Assembly (NCBI GenBank): GCA_028293625.1
Contig: JAQGOL010000035.1
Span: forward strand, 1 to 64,000
DNA length: 64,000 nt
Direction: 5' to 3'
Source of the DNA: Chthoniobacteraceae bacterium
GTDB taxonomy: Bacteria; Verrucomicrobiota; Verrucomicrobiia; Chthoniobacterales; Chthoniobacteraceae
Below the pieces are notes generated by a model. That model did no database searches. It was not told the origin of the DNA and saw nothing but the letters and a program-made list of their open reading frames with translations. Positions 1 through 9,420 of the stretch are shown piece by piece (the first letter of the stretch is position 1; each line of letters starts with the position of its first letter). Both the position numbers and the translations under genes were made by a program.

Positions 1-2
1 AG

Positions 3-557
3 AGCATGCTGGTGGAAGGGGCAGGAGAGGCGCTGGCCACGATGGCCGCCTATATTGATCTGAACCCGATCCGGGCCGGAATAGTAAAGGATCCAAAGGA
101 GTATCGCTGGTGCGGTTACGCGCAGGCGGTGCAGGGCCGGAAGCGTGCCTGGGAAGGATTGCGCATCGCCATCCAGGCGCGTTTTGGTCAGGAGGTTCCC
201 ATGTGGAAAGTGATGCCCTTTTATCGGAAGTATCTTTTTGAAGAAGGCGTGGAGCGGCTGGCCGGGGAGGATGGCACGCCGGCGCGCCGTGGCTTTAGCG
301 AAGCGGCGGTGGAAGAAGTCCTCAAAGCGGGAGGCAAGCTTGGACTGTATGATGCGTTGCGATGCCGGGTGCGTTATTTTTGTGACGGGATGGTTTTGGG
401 CAGCAAAGCGTTTGTGGAGGAATTCTTTCGATCCAACCGCGGGCGATTTAGTGCACGGCGTGAGAGCGGAGCGCGGCCCCTGAAGCGGCTTGATATGCCT
501 GGCCTCTATACGGTCCGCGATTTGCGAAGCGGCGTGATCATGCCCTCTAAAGCCTGA
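3..557 (+). CDS. REP-associated tyrosine transposase (RAYT, IS200-like), 5' partial
   Basis: The reading frame is open to the left window edge, so only the C-terminal about 184 residues are seen. The segment YIDLNPIRAGIVKDPKEYRW followed by GY is the conserved block that follows the HUH nuclease domain in RAYT transposases (Y1_Tnp family), which act on REP-type palindromes. The catalytic HUH and tyrosine residues would lie in the part outside the window, so activity cannot be judged. The tail after about residue 70 is the basic, variable extension common in this family. It stands just before a decayed gene, which fits an insertion-prone border. An internal ATG at position 6 is unlikely to be the true start because the family needs about 100 more N-terminal residues. 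Confidence 0.8.
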   Translation, partial: SMLVEGAGEALATMAAYIDLNPIRAGIVKDPKEYRWCGYAQAVQGRKRAWEGLRIAIQARFGQEVPMWKVMPFYRKYLFEEGVERLAGEDGTPARRGFSEAAVEEVLKAGGKLGLYDALRCRVRYFCDGMVLGSKAFVEEFFRSNRGRFSARRESGARPLKRLDMPGLYTVRDLRSGVIMPSKA

Positions 558-722
558 TTCCGCGAGGAGGCGGCTGGGTGTTTCCCCGGCGCGCGGTTGA
601 TTTCGTGATCGGCAATCGGAATCGACTTGTTAAGTTTCCTTCGTGCACGGTTCCGTCAGATGACCGCCTTTATTTTATGAGCGGCGTTTTTCTTAAGTAA
701 CCTTTCGTTGTAGGCGGGAACA

Positions 723-1213
723 TTGGCAGGCCGCCGCTGGGACGCCTCAAGTGAAGAGTTACTGCACGACCGCGGCACGTCTGCCGAGGTTGGAAGGGCT
801 TCTTTGGCGGCCACCCTTGGACCGGTTAGTTCAGTTAACTACAATCCGGCCGGTTGGGCGCGTCGTTGCAATAAAGTCTCTGTCCCTGATCCGCAGACTT
901 CCCTGATCCGCAGACTGAAGTGCCGCCTCCCGATCCGCAAACTGTCCCCGTGCTTTTAGCCGACTTTTTCGGGAACGGCCAGCCGGAGCTCACCTGCAAA
1001 AAGGGGCCGTTTCAGGGATACGATGTCCGGCTGCGGCGGCCCGGCCAGGAGACAAGGCACATCGGTTTTTCACTCGCCCGCAATTACCGCGTGGAAGAAC
1101 CGCGACCGACACCCGGCACCGCGGAGATCTGGACGTTTGAAGTGCAATACCGCTATCAGAACGCGCCATTCGGGCAGAAAAGCCAGCCGCTCAGCCTGAC
1201 TGTCCGCGGATAG
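723..1213 (+). pseudogene. Frameshifted remnant of a PVC fibronectin-like small protein
   Basis: The last about 90 residues (from 920) look like the C-terminal part of a family of about 230-residue Verrucomicrobiota proteins with an Fn3-like end. The segments KKGPFQGYDVRLRRPGQ and EIWTFEVQYRYQNAPFGQKS are typical as I recall them, without a database check. No start codon in good context precedes it, and its frame meets a stop at 887-889. A 17-bp unit, TCCCTGATCCGCAGACT, occurs twice back to back (883-899 and 900-916). Removing one copy joins the frame starting at TTG 723 to the frame of 917-1213. A third, degenerate copy is at 928-943. The recognisable fold is therefore probably not expressed. 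Whether 723-880 was ever coding is uncertain. Confidence 0.5.
883..943 (+). repeat. 17-bp direct tandem duplication plus degenerate third copy
   Basis: TCCCTGATCCGCAGACT at 883-899 is repeated exactly at 900-916. TCCCGATCCGCAAACT at 928-943 is a degenerate third copy. All three encode PDPQT in one frame. Because 17 is not a multiple of three, the duplication shifts the reading frame of the remnant gene. Confidence 0.85.
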
Positions 1214-1272
1214 AAAGCTGACACGGATTCGCGACGACGATCTGGAAAGGAAGCGGGCGCGCAGGGAACGCT

Positions 1273-2649
1273 TCAGAGAGTCACGAATTTGCCGGGATTG
1301 AGAATTCCGAGCGGATCGAGGGCCGCTTTCAAAGAGGCATGCACCGCGCGGCTGACGGGCGAAGTTGCCTGCGGCCACCACCGTTTTTTGGCCAGCCCGA
1401 TTCCGTGCTCGCCGGTGATCACGCCACCCCAAGTCAGCACCTGGCTGAAAAGCTCATCGAGCGCGTCGCCGACTTTTGCGTGCACCTCGGCGTCCTCATG
1501 ATAATTGGCCGCCATGATGTTGACGTGGATATTGCCGTCGCCCGCGTGCCCAAAACAGGCAACCGGGTAGCCGTATTTTTCCCTTAAATACACGGCGAAC
1601 TCCGCGAGCTCAACCAGCCGTCCCCGGGGCACCACGATGTCCTCGTTGAGTTTGGTCAGCCCGGTCGATTTCAACGACTCCGAAAACTTGCGCCGCAATT
1701 CCCAGAGCCGCTCGCATGCTTCCTCTCCGACCGCGGTATCGAGGTAAAGCGCCCCGAGACTTTTGAGAATGCCCGCAAGCGAAGCGGCCTCCAACCGCAC
1801 CGAGTCCGGTTGTCCGTCGAGATCGATCAGGATATGGCCTTCCCCGGCTGGAACAATCGATTCGCCGAGGTGGGCGCGCGCCGATTTGAGCGTAAAACTA
1901 TCCGCGATCTCGAGCGCGGCGGGAAGGAATCCGGCATGGAATACGGTTTGCACCGCGTTGGCGGCTTCGGCGAACGTGGCGAAGCTAGCCGACAAACTCG
2001 CGCGCGCTGGCGGAAGCGGCAGCAGGCGCAGAGTCGCTTCAGTCACCACGCCCAGCAATCCTTCGCTTCCCACAAAAAGCCCGATCAGATCGAACCCGGT
2101 TTTGTTTTTATGGGTGCGCCCGCCGGTGCGCAGGATCTCGCCGCTGGCCAGCACCACTTCAAGGCCAAGCACATATTGCCGGGTGACGCCGTATTTTAAA
2201 CAGCGCGGTCCGCCGGCGTTGGTTGCCACGTTTCCGCCCAGGCTGCATTCCTTCAGGCTCGCCGGGTCAGGCGGATAAAAGAGTCCCTGGCGGCGCACCT
2301 CCGATTGGAGCACACCGGTGATGACGCCCGGTTCCACGACCGCCACGCCGTCCGCGAAATGGATTTCCTTGATCCGGTTCATCCGCGCGACCGAAAGCGC
2401 GATTCCGCCCTGGGAAGGGACACACCCGCCCACATAACCAACCCCGGACCCGCGCGGCGTCACTGGAATCCGGTTCGCAGAGGCAAACGCCATCAGCTTT
2501 GAGACCTGTTCGGTCGATTCGGCAAAAACCACGGCATCGGGCAGCCGGCTTGCAAACCAGCGATCGGTGCTATGGGTTGCGAGGGTTTGCGGCTCGATAC
2601 TGACCGCATCGGCGCCGAGCAGGTCGGCAAGCTGGCTGGCTAATGACAT
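1273..2649 (-). CDS. glcD: FAD-linked oxidase, glycolate oxidase subunit GlcD type
   Basis: 458 residues, normal for GlcD/D-lactate dehydrogenase-type flavoproteins. The N-terminal FAD-binding domain (about residues 35-215) carries the pyrophosphate loop TPRGSGVGYVGG and the substrate-facing segment GGNVATNAGGPRCLKYGVTR. The C-terminal FAD-oxidase domain (about 215-455) has FGHAGDGNIHVNI and GEHGIGLAKK, and ends with DPLGILNPGK. It would oxidise a 2-hydroxy acid such as glycolate or D-lactate, passing electrons to a partner iron-sulfur subunit. No glcE or glcF is adjacent, so the physiological substrate is open. The ATG at 2649 gives the usual N-terminus. The gene stands alone, 9 bp downstream of the next minus-strand gene. 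Confidence 0.9.
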   Translation of the reverse strand: MSLASQLADLLGADAVSIEPQTLATHSTDRWFASRLPDAVVFAESTEQVSKLMAFASANRIPVTPRGSGVGYVGGCVPSQGGIALSVARMNRIKEIHFADGVAVVEPGVITGVLQSEVRRQGLFYPPDPASLKECSLGGNVATNAGGPRCLKYGVTRQYVLGLEVVLASGEILRTGGRTHKNKTGFDLIGLFVGSEGLLGVVTEATLRLLPLPPARASLSASFATFAEAANAVQTVFHAGFLPAALEIADSFTLKSARAHLGESIVPAGEGHILIDLDGQPDSVRLEAASLAGILKSLGALYLDTAVGEEACERLWELRRKFSESLKSTGLTKLNEDIVVPRGRLVELAEFAVYLREKYGYPVACFGHAGDGNIHVNIMAANYHEDAEVHAKVGDALDELFSQVLTWGGVITGEHGIGLAKKRWWPQATSPVSRAVHASLKAALDPLGILNPGKFVTL

Positions 2650-2658
2650 AAGAATTGG

Positions 2659-3333
2659 CTAACGGGTGTTGCGTCCTCCAAAAAGCTTCCGGAAGCTCGC
2701 GGCGAGCCGTTTGAAAAATCCGGGCCGATGCGTGTCCGGCCCAAGATGCGCGTCGGAGACCGTGTTGAAAACGGCTTTTTTCCCTTTGCTTGGTTCCACC
2801 GCAAAACCCGGATGCGAGATGACGCTTCCTTTTGCCGCGCTGATTACCACGCTGCCGAGTTCATTGCCGGAATCATCCGCCCCGGTGACCTGCCAGAGCG
2901 CGGCGGCATCCGGGCCATCCTTTCTTAACTCATAGTTCAGCGTGCTGACGGTCACGTTATTGGCGGAGGCATATTGCTGGAGCGCTTTGGCCACGCGGCC
3001 CGAATCGACGCGGATTGCCTGGCCGCCGATCACCTCGTCGCGCGTCAGTTTATCGGCAAATTGCGAGATGGTCCGCGACGTAATCACTTCGCCTCCGGCG
3101 ACCACATACTCGCGCAGCCCGTTGAAAACCGTCCTGTCGTAAACCAGAAGATACCACCGCTCCGGGGCCGGCGTCCCTTCTCTTCCCACCATGCGGACCA
3201 GCGATTTGGCCTGCCCCTTCGGCAGTCTTTTGATGGCATCAAGTGCGCCGCCCCGTTCAGCTGGCAGCGCGGTGCCACCGGTGAGCAGGATCAGCAGGGA
3301 AAAGAAAAATAACGGGCGCATTGGCAAGGCCAT
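2659..3333 (-). CDS. Hypothetical secreted protein
   Basis: Start chosen at 3333 (MALPMRP), or possibly 3321, because this places a clear signal peptide first: a short basic n-region, the hydrophobic core LFFFSLLILLTGG, and a likely cleavage after TALPA. The open frame extends further upstream, but that part is low-complexity and basic and looks untranslated. The mature protein of about 200 residues belongs to no family I recognise. It has alternating polar and hydrophobic stretches that suggest a mixed alpha/beta fold, and a basic tail (FFKRLAASFRKLFGGRNTR). It lies 9 bp upstream of the glcD-type gene on the same strand and divergent from fabV (104 bp between starts), so the two minus-strand genes may be co-transcribed. 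Confidence 0.65.
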   Translation of the reverse strand: MALPMRPLFFFSLLILLTGGTALPAERGGALDAIKRLPKGQAKSLVRMVGREGTPAPERWYLLVYDRTVFNGLREYVVAGGEVITSRTISQFADKLTRDEVIGGQAIRVDSGRVAKALQQYASANNVTVSTLNYELRKDGPDAAALWQVTGADDSGNELGSVVISAAKGSVISHPGFAVEPSKGKKAVFNTVSDAHLGPDTHRPGFFKRLAASFRKLFGGRNTR

Positions 3334-3437
3334 GGAGTGTGGATTGAACTCGGAAAGGAGAAAGGAGAAATTCCGCCCGCCGGCGCCCTGCTTTTTCCTC
3401 TTCCCACCTCCCGGTTTCCCCGCGCACATTCACCCCC

Positions 3438-4631
3438 ATGATCATCAAGCCAAAAGTCCGTGGATTCATTTGCGTTACGGCTCATCCCGAGGGATGCGCG
3501 GCGCATGTCGGCCAGCAGATTGAATTCGTCCGCGCCAAAGGGCCTTTGAGCGGGATGCCAAAACGGGTGCTCGTGATCGGCTCCTCAACGGGCTACGGAC
3601 TGGCGAGCCGCATCGTGCCGGCGTTTGCAGGCGGCGCGGCCACTTTGGGCGTCTTTTTTGAAAAAGCAGGCGAAGAGGGACGCACCGCAAGCGCCGGCTG
3701 GTATAACTCGGTGGCATTTGAAAAAGCGGCGCACGCCGAGGGGCTTTACGCCAAAAGCATCAATGGCGACGCATTCTCCGATGAGATCAAACGGCAGGTC
3801 ATTGAGACGATCAAAGCCGATCTGGGCCAGGTTGACGCCGTCATTTACAGCCTCGCTTCGCCCCGCCGCACCCATCCAAAAAGCGGGGAGACATTCAAAT
3901 CGACCCTCAAACCAATCGGCGACTCGTTTACCGCCAAAACCGTCGATACCGACAAAGGCCTTGTCACCGACATCACCATCAATCCGGCAAGCGAGCAGGA
4001 AGTCGCCGATACCGTCGCTGTGATGGGCGGGGAAGATTGGGAAATGTGGATCGACGCCCTTTCTGAAGCGGGCGTGCTGGCCCCCGGTGCATTGACGGTC
4101 GCTTACAGCTACATCGGGCCTGACCTGACCTGGGCCATTTATCGCAACGGCACGATCGGGCGCGCCAAGGAAGACCTGGAAGCCACCGCCAAACGCCTGG
4201 CCGGCAAACTCGCCCCGAACGGCGGGCGCGCTTTGGTTTCAATCAATAAAGCGCTGGTGACCCAGGCAAGCTCAGCGATCCCGGTCGTGCCGCTCTACAT
4301 CTCAATGCTTTATAAAGTGATGAAAGCGCATGGCACCCACGAAGGTTGCATCGAGCAGATCGAGCGTCTTTTCGCCGGCCACCTGGCCAATGGCGCCACG
4401 CCGCAGCTCGATGAAGCGGGCCGCATCCGGCTCGATGACCTGGAAATGCGCCCTGAGATTCAAAAAGAAGTCGCCGAGATCTGGCCCCAGGCCACGACGG
4501 AAAATCTGGCCGCGCTTTCAGACATCGCCGGATACCGGTCCGAGTTTCTGCGCCTGTTCGGCTTTAGCCTGCCCGGCGTGAACTATGAAGCCGAGTCGGA
4601 TCCGATCGCCCCGATGCCCTCGCACGGATGA
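3438..4631 (+). CDS. fabV: Trans-2-enoyl-CoA/enoyl-ACP reductase (NADH), FabV
   Basis: 397 residues, the normal FabV length. It reduces the enoyl intermediate in the last step of the fatty acid elongation cycle. The N-terminus [20 protein letters not shown] is diagnostic, followed by the NADH-binding loop [16 protein letters not shown] (about residues 44-59). The catalytic pair with FabV spacing is present: Tyr235 and Lys244 in [10 protein letters not shown], that is Y-x8-K rather than the Y-x6-K of FabI. The C-terminal [15 protein letters not shown] is also conserved. FabV enzymes are typically insensitive to triclosan, which is family knowledge and untested here. The ATG at 3438 has no strong Shine-Dalgarno sequence. 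It converges with nth, leaving 16 bp between stops. Confidence 0.96.
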   Translation: MIIKPKVRGFICVTAHPEGCAAHVGQQIEFVRAKGPLSGMPKRVLVIGSSTGYGLASRIVPAFAGGAATLGVFFEKAGEEGRTASAGWYNSVAFEKAAHAEGLYAKSINGDAFSDEIKRQVIETIKADLGQVDAVIYSLASPRRTHPKSGETFKSTLKPIGDSFTAKTVDTDKGLVTDITINPASEQEVADTVAVMGGEDWEMWIDALSEAGVLAPGALTVAYSYIGPDLTWAIYRNGTIGRAKEDLEATAKRLAGKLAPNGGRALVSINKALVTQASSAIPVVPLYISMLYKVMKAHGTHEGCIEQIERLFAGHLANGATPQLDEAGRIRLDDLEMRPEIQKEVAEIWPQATTENLAALSDIAGYRSEFLRLFGFSLPGVNYEAESDPIAPMPSHG

Positions 4632-4647
4632 GCAGGGCCGCCGCCGG

Positions 4648-5325
4648 CTATTTCACTCCCACTCTCGGGCACAAATGCAGCACTTCGCAGTGCGCGCAGT
4701 CCGGCTTTCTGGCATAACAGCGGCGGCGTCCATGCCAGATCAGCCAGTGGCTGAAGATCGCCCATTTGTCGCGAGGCAGGAACCGGACGAGATCGAGTTC
4801 GATTTTTTCCGGAGTCAGCTCTTTGGTAAGACCGAGCCGGCGTGAAAGCCTGAGAACATGGGTGTCGACCACGATTCCCTCGTTCAAACCAAACGCATTG
4901 CCGAGCACCACGTTTGCCGTCTTGCGCCCGACGCCGGCCAGCGCGGTCAACGCCTCCATCGTGCGCGGTACTTCTCCCTGATGTTTGGCGACGATGTCAG
5001 CGCAGCAGGCCCGGATGTTCCGCGCCTTGGATCGGAAAAAACCGGTCGATTGCACGATCTTTTCAAGCTCCTCCCCTGAGATCTCCGCGTAATCGGTCAC
5101 GGTGCGGCACCGGGCAAAAAGGCTTTTGGTTACAATATTGACCCGTTTATCGGTGCATTGCGCCGAGAGGATCGTGGCAACCAGAAGCTCGAGCGGATTG
5201 GAGAAATCGAGTTCGCAATGCGCGTCGGGATAGATCCGGCCCAACGCCTCAAGAAGCTGTGCCGCCCTTTCGCCACGCGCTTTTAGCGACCGGCCAACCG
5301 CCAATCCTGCCGCGGGTAATAACAC
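4648..5325 (-). CDS. nth: Endonuclease III (DNA glycosylase/AP lyase)
   Basis: 225 residues, family-typical. It removes oxidised pyrimidines in base excision repair. The helix-hairpin-helix is LAGVGRKTANVVL with the catalytic lysine (GRKTA). The catalytic aspartate lies in VVDTHVLRLSRRLGL. The C-terminal [4Fe-4S] loop is C-x6-C-x2-C-x5-C (CYARKPDCAHCEVLHLC), complete. The start is GTG at 5325, five bases after the stop of the preceding small lipoprotein gene, so translation is probably coupled. No ATG lies in a better position. Third gene of the TPR protein/lipoprotein/nth minus-strand run. Confidence 0.95.
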   Translation of the reverse strand: MLLPAAGLAVGRSLKARGERAAQLLEALGRIYPDAHCELDFSNPLELLVATILSAQCTDKRVNIVTKSLFARCRTVTDYAEISGEELEKIVQSTGFFRSKARNIRACCADIVAKHQGEVPRTMEALTALAGVGRKTANVVLGNAFGLNEGIVVDTHVLRLSRRLGLTKELTPEKIELDLVRFLPRDKWAIFSHWLIWHGRRRCYARKPDCAHCEVLHLCPRVGVK

Positions 5326-5330
5326 GGGCG

Positions 5331-5576
5331 TTATTTGCCGCCGGCCGGCTTGAGCACCTGCAGGCGCTTTTTGGCCTCTTCGGCATGGGGCGAATCGGGA
5401 TAATCCTTCACGATCTTCTCATACGCGCTGATCGCGTTGAGCTTAAGCTTGGCTTTTTCTTCCACGCTCAATTCGCCCGCCTTGAGCGGGACCTCTTTTT
5501 TCTTGCAAGCCACACCGCCCGTGGCGAGCGCAACGCCCAGGATGAGAAGGAAAAACTTTTTCACGATGAGAGCCAT
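5331..5576 (-). CDS. Small TPR-like lipoprotein
   Basis: 81 residues. The N-terminus is a lipoprotein signal: basic start, hydrophobic core FFLLILGVALATG, then a GVAC lipobox with likely acylation of Cys24. The mature part holds about one tetratricopeptide-like hairpin (AISAYEKIVKDYPDSPHAEEAKKRLQ is the pattern, residues about 48-74). This resembles single repeats in BamD/YbgF-type periplasmic proteins. Its ATG overlaps the TAA of the 990-residue TPR gene by one base (TAATG), indicating translational coupling, so the two products probably act together at the envelope. Exact function unknown. Confidence 0.75.
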   Translation of the reverse strand: MALIVKKFFLLILGVALATGGVACKKKEVPLKAGELSVEEKAKLKLNAISAYEKIVKDYPDSPHAEEAKKRLQVLKPAGGK

Positions 5577-8548
5577 TACTTGTTAATCTTTTTTTCGAGC
5601 AACTGCGCCCCGCGCCAAAGCCCTTCCGGCGCGAGCTCCGATTCGGCCGGAAAGAGCGTGCCGAGTTTGATGTAATTGTTGATCGCCCCATCGGGCTGAC
5701 CCTTTGCCTCGGAGATCTCACCCACAAGCAGCATGGCGCGGGCGCGAAGGTTGGTTGAGGCGCGGTCGGCCCGGGTCACCGGCTGCAAACGGCCAAGCGC
5801 TTCATCGTAGCGTTTGCTTTGGAAATCCGCTTCCGCCCGTCCGAACGCCGCTTCAAAGAGCTTGGGCGAACCCGGGAAGTTCTTCTCGAGCTCCTCGAAT
5901 TTTTTGCCGGCCTGTTCTTTTTTGCCCTGGTCCTGAAGAATCTTCGCGAAACCAAAGAGCGCCATCGATTGCGCATCGCTCACGGCGCCGCGCGGCAATT
6001 TTTCAGGCGGTGTATTGGCGGGAATCGGATAGTCAGCCGCCAGCTTGTTAAATACCGCAAAGGCCGGCTCATACTGTTTGGCTTTGATTAGAGCCGAACC
6101 ATACAAATCAAGGTCCGCCGGGGCGTAAACGAGTTTGTCGTCATACGCGCCTTTCATAATCTCCACGGCCTTTTTTTCGTCCTTTTCAGCCAGATACGCT
6201 GCGAGGGCGAACAGAATCTTGCTGCGGGTTTCGGGCTTGGCGTCGAACTTTTTGGCGAACCCCTGGAAATACTCCTCCACGGCGGCCGGCGTTTTGAGTT
6301 TTACGCGCAGCATCACCTTCTGGCAGGCAAGCAGCCCCTGAAGGGCGAGGGAGACGTCGTTGCTTTCGGGATACTTCTCAAGCACCTGCTCGTAAGAACG
6401 GACCGCGTTATCGAGTCCCTTGGTCCATTCCTCACGACGCGCCGGATCCAGGGTAAGATAGGGGCCCTGGTCTTCGCCGTATTTTTTCCAGAGGCCTCCG
6501 CTCTTTAAAAGCGCCTTGGGAGCGGAAGGCGACTCGGCGTTTTTGACGACGAAATCCTCATACGTGGCGATCGCTTCCTTTACCTTTTTCTGGCTGACCT
6601 GAACCTGGCCGATGTAATCGAACGCGCTGAACAGCTCTTCGCTCTTTGGATGGCTCGCGATGAACTCCGTCATGACGGCCGTGACCTGGTCGAGCTCGTT
6701 ATCCTTTTGATGAAGCGCCGCGCGCTGAAAATAACCGGAGACGGCCGGCCGGCTTTCCGGGAACTGGGCGGCAAGCTCCTTGTAAGTGGCAATCGCGCCG
6801 GCTTTATCACTGAGGGAAGCCTGCGCCTGCGCCATGCTAAGCAAGGCCGCCGGAGCCAGATCACTTTTCGGGCTCTTTGCCAGAAACGCTTTCATTTCCG
6901 TCAGGGCGCCCTTTGCGTCGCCTTTATCCAAGGTCATTCGTCCCACCCAAAAGCCGGCCTGCTCAGCCTCGTTGCTTCCAGGATACTTGTCGCGCACTGA
7001 AGTAAAACCTTTCAGCGCATCCGCGGCTTTCCCGGTTTTTTGATCAATCGTCGCGATGCCAAGTTCGGCTCCGGCCGCCTGTTCCTTGGTAGGATTGGTT
7101 TCAAGGAACTTGACCAGTGCCGCGCGGCCTTCATCAAAACGTCCCATGTCGACCAGCGCGAGTCCCTGGCGCATCGCCGCCCCCGCTGTCGCATTCGATT
7201 TGGGATAAAGCTCGGCCTGTTCGTTAAAATATTTGATGGCCTTTTCGGATTCACCGTGCGCCAGAAAAGCCGCGCCCACGAGCAACGGGAGATTTTCACC
7301 AATCGGATCGCCCTTATATTGCGCCATGAACTTGTCGTAAGTTTCAACGGCTTTATCGGTGAGATTCTGGGCCGCGTAAGTGAGCGCGGTAAAATAAGCG
7401 ACCTGCTTTTTGTCCTCCTCACTCTGCACCTGCGGCTCCAGATAACGCATCAGGACCCGGGTTTCATCATAGCGTTCCAAGGCCAGAAAAATCTGCGCGC
7501 ACTTGATCCGGGCGGTGAGCGTTTGATCGCCACGCTGCTCAATGGAAGCGGTTTTCTCCTGCTCCTTTTCCAGATAACGCTGAAGCTTTTTGAATTGGCC
7601 CACATCCTGTCTGCGCAACGCGTCGGTTTTCGCCACTCCAATCGCCGTAATCCGCGCCTGCTGCGCCTTGACGATCAATTCCTTGGGCAACACGGCCCGG
7701 TAGGCGTCGAGCGCACGCCGCAGGAGCGGTTCGCGCGCCTCCTTTTTTTCAAAGTTGCCGTGCAAAAAGAGCATTTCGCCAAGCTGGAACTGCGCATCGT
7801 TGGCAAGCGCGATGTCGGTGCGTTTTCCAATAATGTCGCCCAGCAGCTTTGTCGCATCCTGGTAAGCGGTTTCCGCGGCCGGATCCGGCGCGGTGGCATG
7901 CTGGAGCGAAGTGTTGGCCAGCGTGCCGAGCACCACCGCCAGCATGAACTGCGAGTCCATGATCGACGGGCTTTGCGGGAACTTTTGCATGTTGGCACGC
8001 AAGGCCACCGCCGCCCCTTCATACTGCTCAATGGAATAAAGCGCGCGCGCCTTCCCATAATTGGCCGCTTCCACCTCTTCACTTTGGGGAAACTTCTGAA
8101 TAAACGTGTCAAATTCCTTGATCGCCGCCTGGAACGCTTCTTTGCGGCCCGGATCGTTCGCCTGCAGTTTGCCCGCCTTGGCGGCGGAAATCTGCGGAAT
8201 ATAACTGTAGGAGAGCTCGAGGATATCGGGCGGCACATTTTTGCCCGTGACGTTTTTCTGCAGAGCCGAAAGCCCGCGATCATAATCGCCGGTCACATAC
8301 CCGATGTAACCGAGCCGGAAATTGGCTTCCGGGATCAGCGGCGAAGTGGGGTAATTGGTCGGAATGCTTTCGTAAAGTTTGGCCGCCTCGGCAAAATTGC
8401 TTTGGCTCAAAAATTGCAATGCTTTCTGGGAGTCTTGCACATCAAGACCAACGGGCGCCTGCGCGATCCCGGCAGCCGAACCGCTCAAAACGAGCGCTGC
8501 AGCAGACCAGACGATACGGGTAGACGACAAGGAACGGACAAAGTTCAT
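5576..8548 (-). CDS. Large periplasmic TPR-repeat protein
   Basis: 990 residues from the ATG at 8548, chosen because a signal peptide then starts directly (MNFVRSLSSTRIVWSAAAL, cleavage likely after GIAQA). An upstream ATG at 8578 would only add ten residues. The rest is an almost unbroken array of tetratricopeptide/Sel-like helical hairpins with the recurring pattern FxLGxxxxxxGDxxxAxxxYxxxxxxYPxSxxxPEA. Such arrays scaffold protein complexes. Similar long TPR proteins in related bacteria are linked to Tol-Pal, BamD or gliding and secretion machineries, but nothing here fixes the partner. The first gene of a coupled operon with the small lipoprotein and nth. Confidence 0.85.
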   Translation of the reverse strand: MNFVRSLSSTRIVWSAAALVLSGSAAGIAQAPVGLDVQDSQKALQFLSQSNFAEAAKLYESIPTNYPTSPLIPEANFRLGYIGYVTGDYDRGLSALQKNVTGKNVPPDILELSYSYIPQISAAKAGKLQANDPGRKEAFQAAIKEFDTFIQKFPQSEEVEAANYGKARALYSIEQYEGAAVALRANMQKFPQSPSIMDSQFMLAVVLGTLANTSLQHATAPDPAAETAYQDATKLLGDIIGKRTDIALANDAQFQLGEMLFLHGNFEKKEAREPLLRRALDAYRAVLPKELIVKAQQARITAIGVAKTDALRRQDVGQFKKLQRYLEKEQEKTASIEQRGDQTLTARIKCAQIFLALERYDETRVLMRYLEPQVQSEEDKKQVAYFTALTYAAQNLTDKAVETYDKFMAQYKGDPIGENLPLLVGAAFLAHGESEKAIKYFNEQAELYPKSNATAGAAMRQGLALVDMGRFDEGRAALVKFLETNPTKEQAAGAELGIATIDQKTGKAADALKGFTSVRDKYPGSNEAEQAGFWVGRMTLDKGDAKGALTEMKAFLAKSPKSDLAPAALLSMAQAQASLSDKAGAIATYKELAAQFPESRPAVSGYFQRAALHQKDNELDQVTAVMTEFIASHPKSEELFSAFDYIGQVQVSQKKVKEAIATYEDFVVKNAESPSAPKALLKSGGLWKKYGEDQGPYLTLDPARREEWTKGLDNAVRSYEQVLEKYPESNDVSLALQGLLACQKVMLRVKLKTPAAVEEYFQGFAKKFDAKPETRSKILFALAAYLAEKDEKKAVEIMKGAYDDKLVYAPADLDLYGSALIKAKQYEPAFAVFNKLAADYPIPANTPPEKLPRGAVSDAQSMALFGFAKILQDQGKKEQAGKKFEELEKNFPGSPKLFEAAFGRAEADFQSKRYDEALGRLQPVTRADRASTNLRARAMLLVGEISEAKGQPDGAINNYIKLGTLFPAESELAPEGLWRGAQLLEKKINK

Positions 8549-8655
8549 AGGCGGCGGAAGGGGAGTGTCGCGCAACATACCGGAGGCATTTTGAGCTGAC
8601 TACCATTTATTGACGCCGCGCCCTCCAACCCGCTCCACTAACGCCCTTTTTCCCG

Positions 8656-9336
8656 ATGATCGCCGTTACCTTTGCATTGCCGCAGGAAAGCCACGACTTT
8701 ATCCGCGCCCTCAAAAACCGTCAAAAAGTGGACGGCCACGTGAGGGGCACCCTTGGCGCCGTGGAAGTGTGTGTCGTCCATATCGGCGTGGGGCCGGAGA
8801 TGGCGGCCAGGCAAACCAAGGTGTTCCTTTTGGAAAACCGTCCCGAATGGCTCCTGAGCACCGGGTTCGCCGGCGGCCTTCATACGCGGCTCGCGGTCGG
8901 CGCCCTTCTGGCTGCTGAAAACTTTTCCGCTCCGGAGCTTCTGCAGAAATGCAAGGCGCTCCCGTCCCGGCTGGTTTTTGGAAAGCTGACCACGCACCCC
9001 ACCGTAGTCGATTCCACCGCTCACAAAACCAGGCTCGCCCAGGAAACCGGCGCCCTGGCCGTCGATATGGAAACCGGCGCCGTGGCCGAGGCGTGCGCCG
9101 CGGCCGGCGTGCCGATGCTCGCCATCCGGGTGATCAGTGACGCGGCCACTGATCCATTGCCGGTGCCGATGGAAAAATGGTTCGATCTTAAACAGCAACG
9201 TCCACGGCCGTTTGCGCTCGTCGGGTTCCTTGTAACTCATCCCGCGGCCATCGCACCATTTGCCCGGTTTATCTCCGGACTCGGCCCGGCCCGGCGCAAT
9301 TTGACCCGGCTCCTGCTCGAAATCGTCCGCGCGTAA
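8656..9336 (+). CDS. Nucleoside phosphorylase/nucleosidase family protein (MTAN-like)
   Basis: 226 residues, similar in size to MTA/SAH nucleosidases. Family marks are the ribose/base pocket segment VDMETGAVAEACAAAGVPML, with the purine-contact glutamate, and AIRVISDAA, the C-terminal catalytic-aspartate region. STGFAGGLHTRLAVGALLAA matches the conserved glycine turn in the N-terminal half. It would cleave a nucleoside such as methylthioadenosine or S-adenosylhomocysteine, although the substrate loop is divergent and a hopanoid-associated or futalosine-type phosphorylase is also possible. It is divergent from the TPR gene (107 bp between starts) and 84 bp upstream of the nitrilase-family gene, with which it may be co-transcribed. 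Confidence 0.8.
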   Translation: MIAVTFALPQESHDFIRALKNRQKVDGHVRGTLGAVEVCVVHIGVGPEMAARQTKVFLLENRPEWLLSTGFAGGLHTRLAVGALLAAENFSAPELLQKCKALPSRLVFGKLTTHPTVVDSTAHKTRLAQETGALAVDMETGAVAEACAAAGVPMLAIRVISDAATDPLPVPMEKWFDLKQQRPRPFALVGFLVTHPAAIAPFARFISGLGPARRNLTRLLLEIVRA

Positions 9337-9420
9337 TTCGGATGCCGGCAGCTAAATACCGCGGCACTCCTTAAAAAGGCGGTCTTGCGGTTTTCGTGCC
9401 GATTCGGGAAACCTCCTTTC

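Noticed and set aside
820-860. tRNA-like stretch GGTTAGTTCAGTTAACT
   Set aside because: It looks like a tRNA D-arm, but no anticodon arm, T-arm or acceptor stem can be built around it.
7040-8599. 519-residue open frame on the plus strand
   Set aside because: It is antisense to the TPR protein, whose signal peptide, repeats and start are clear; the antisense frame has no homology and reflects codon bias.
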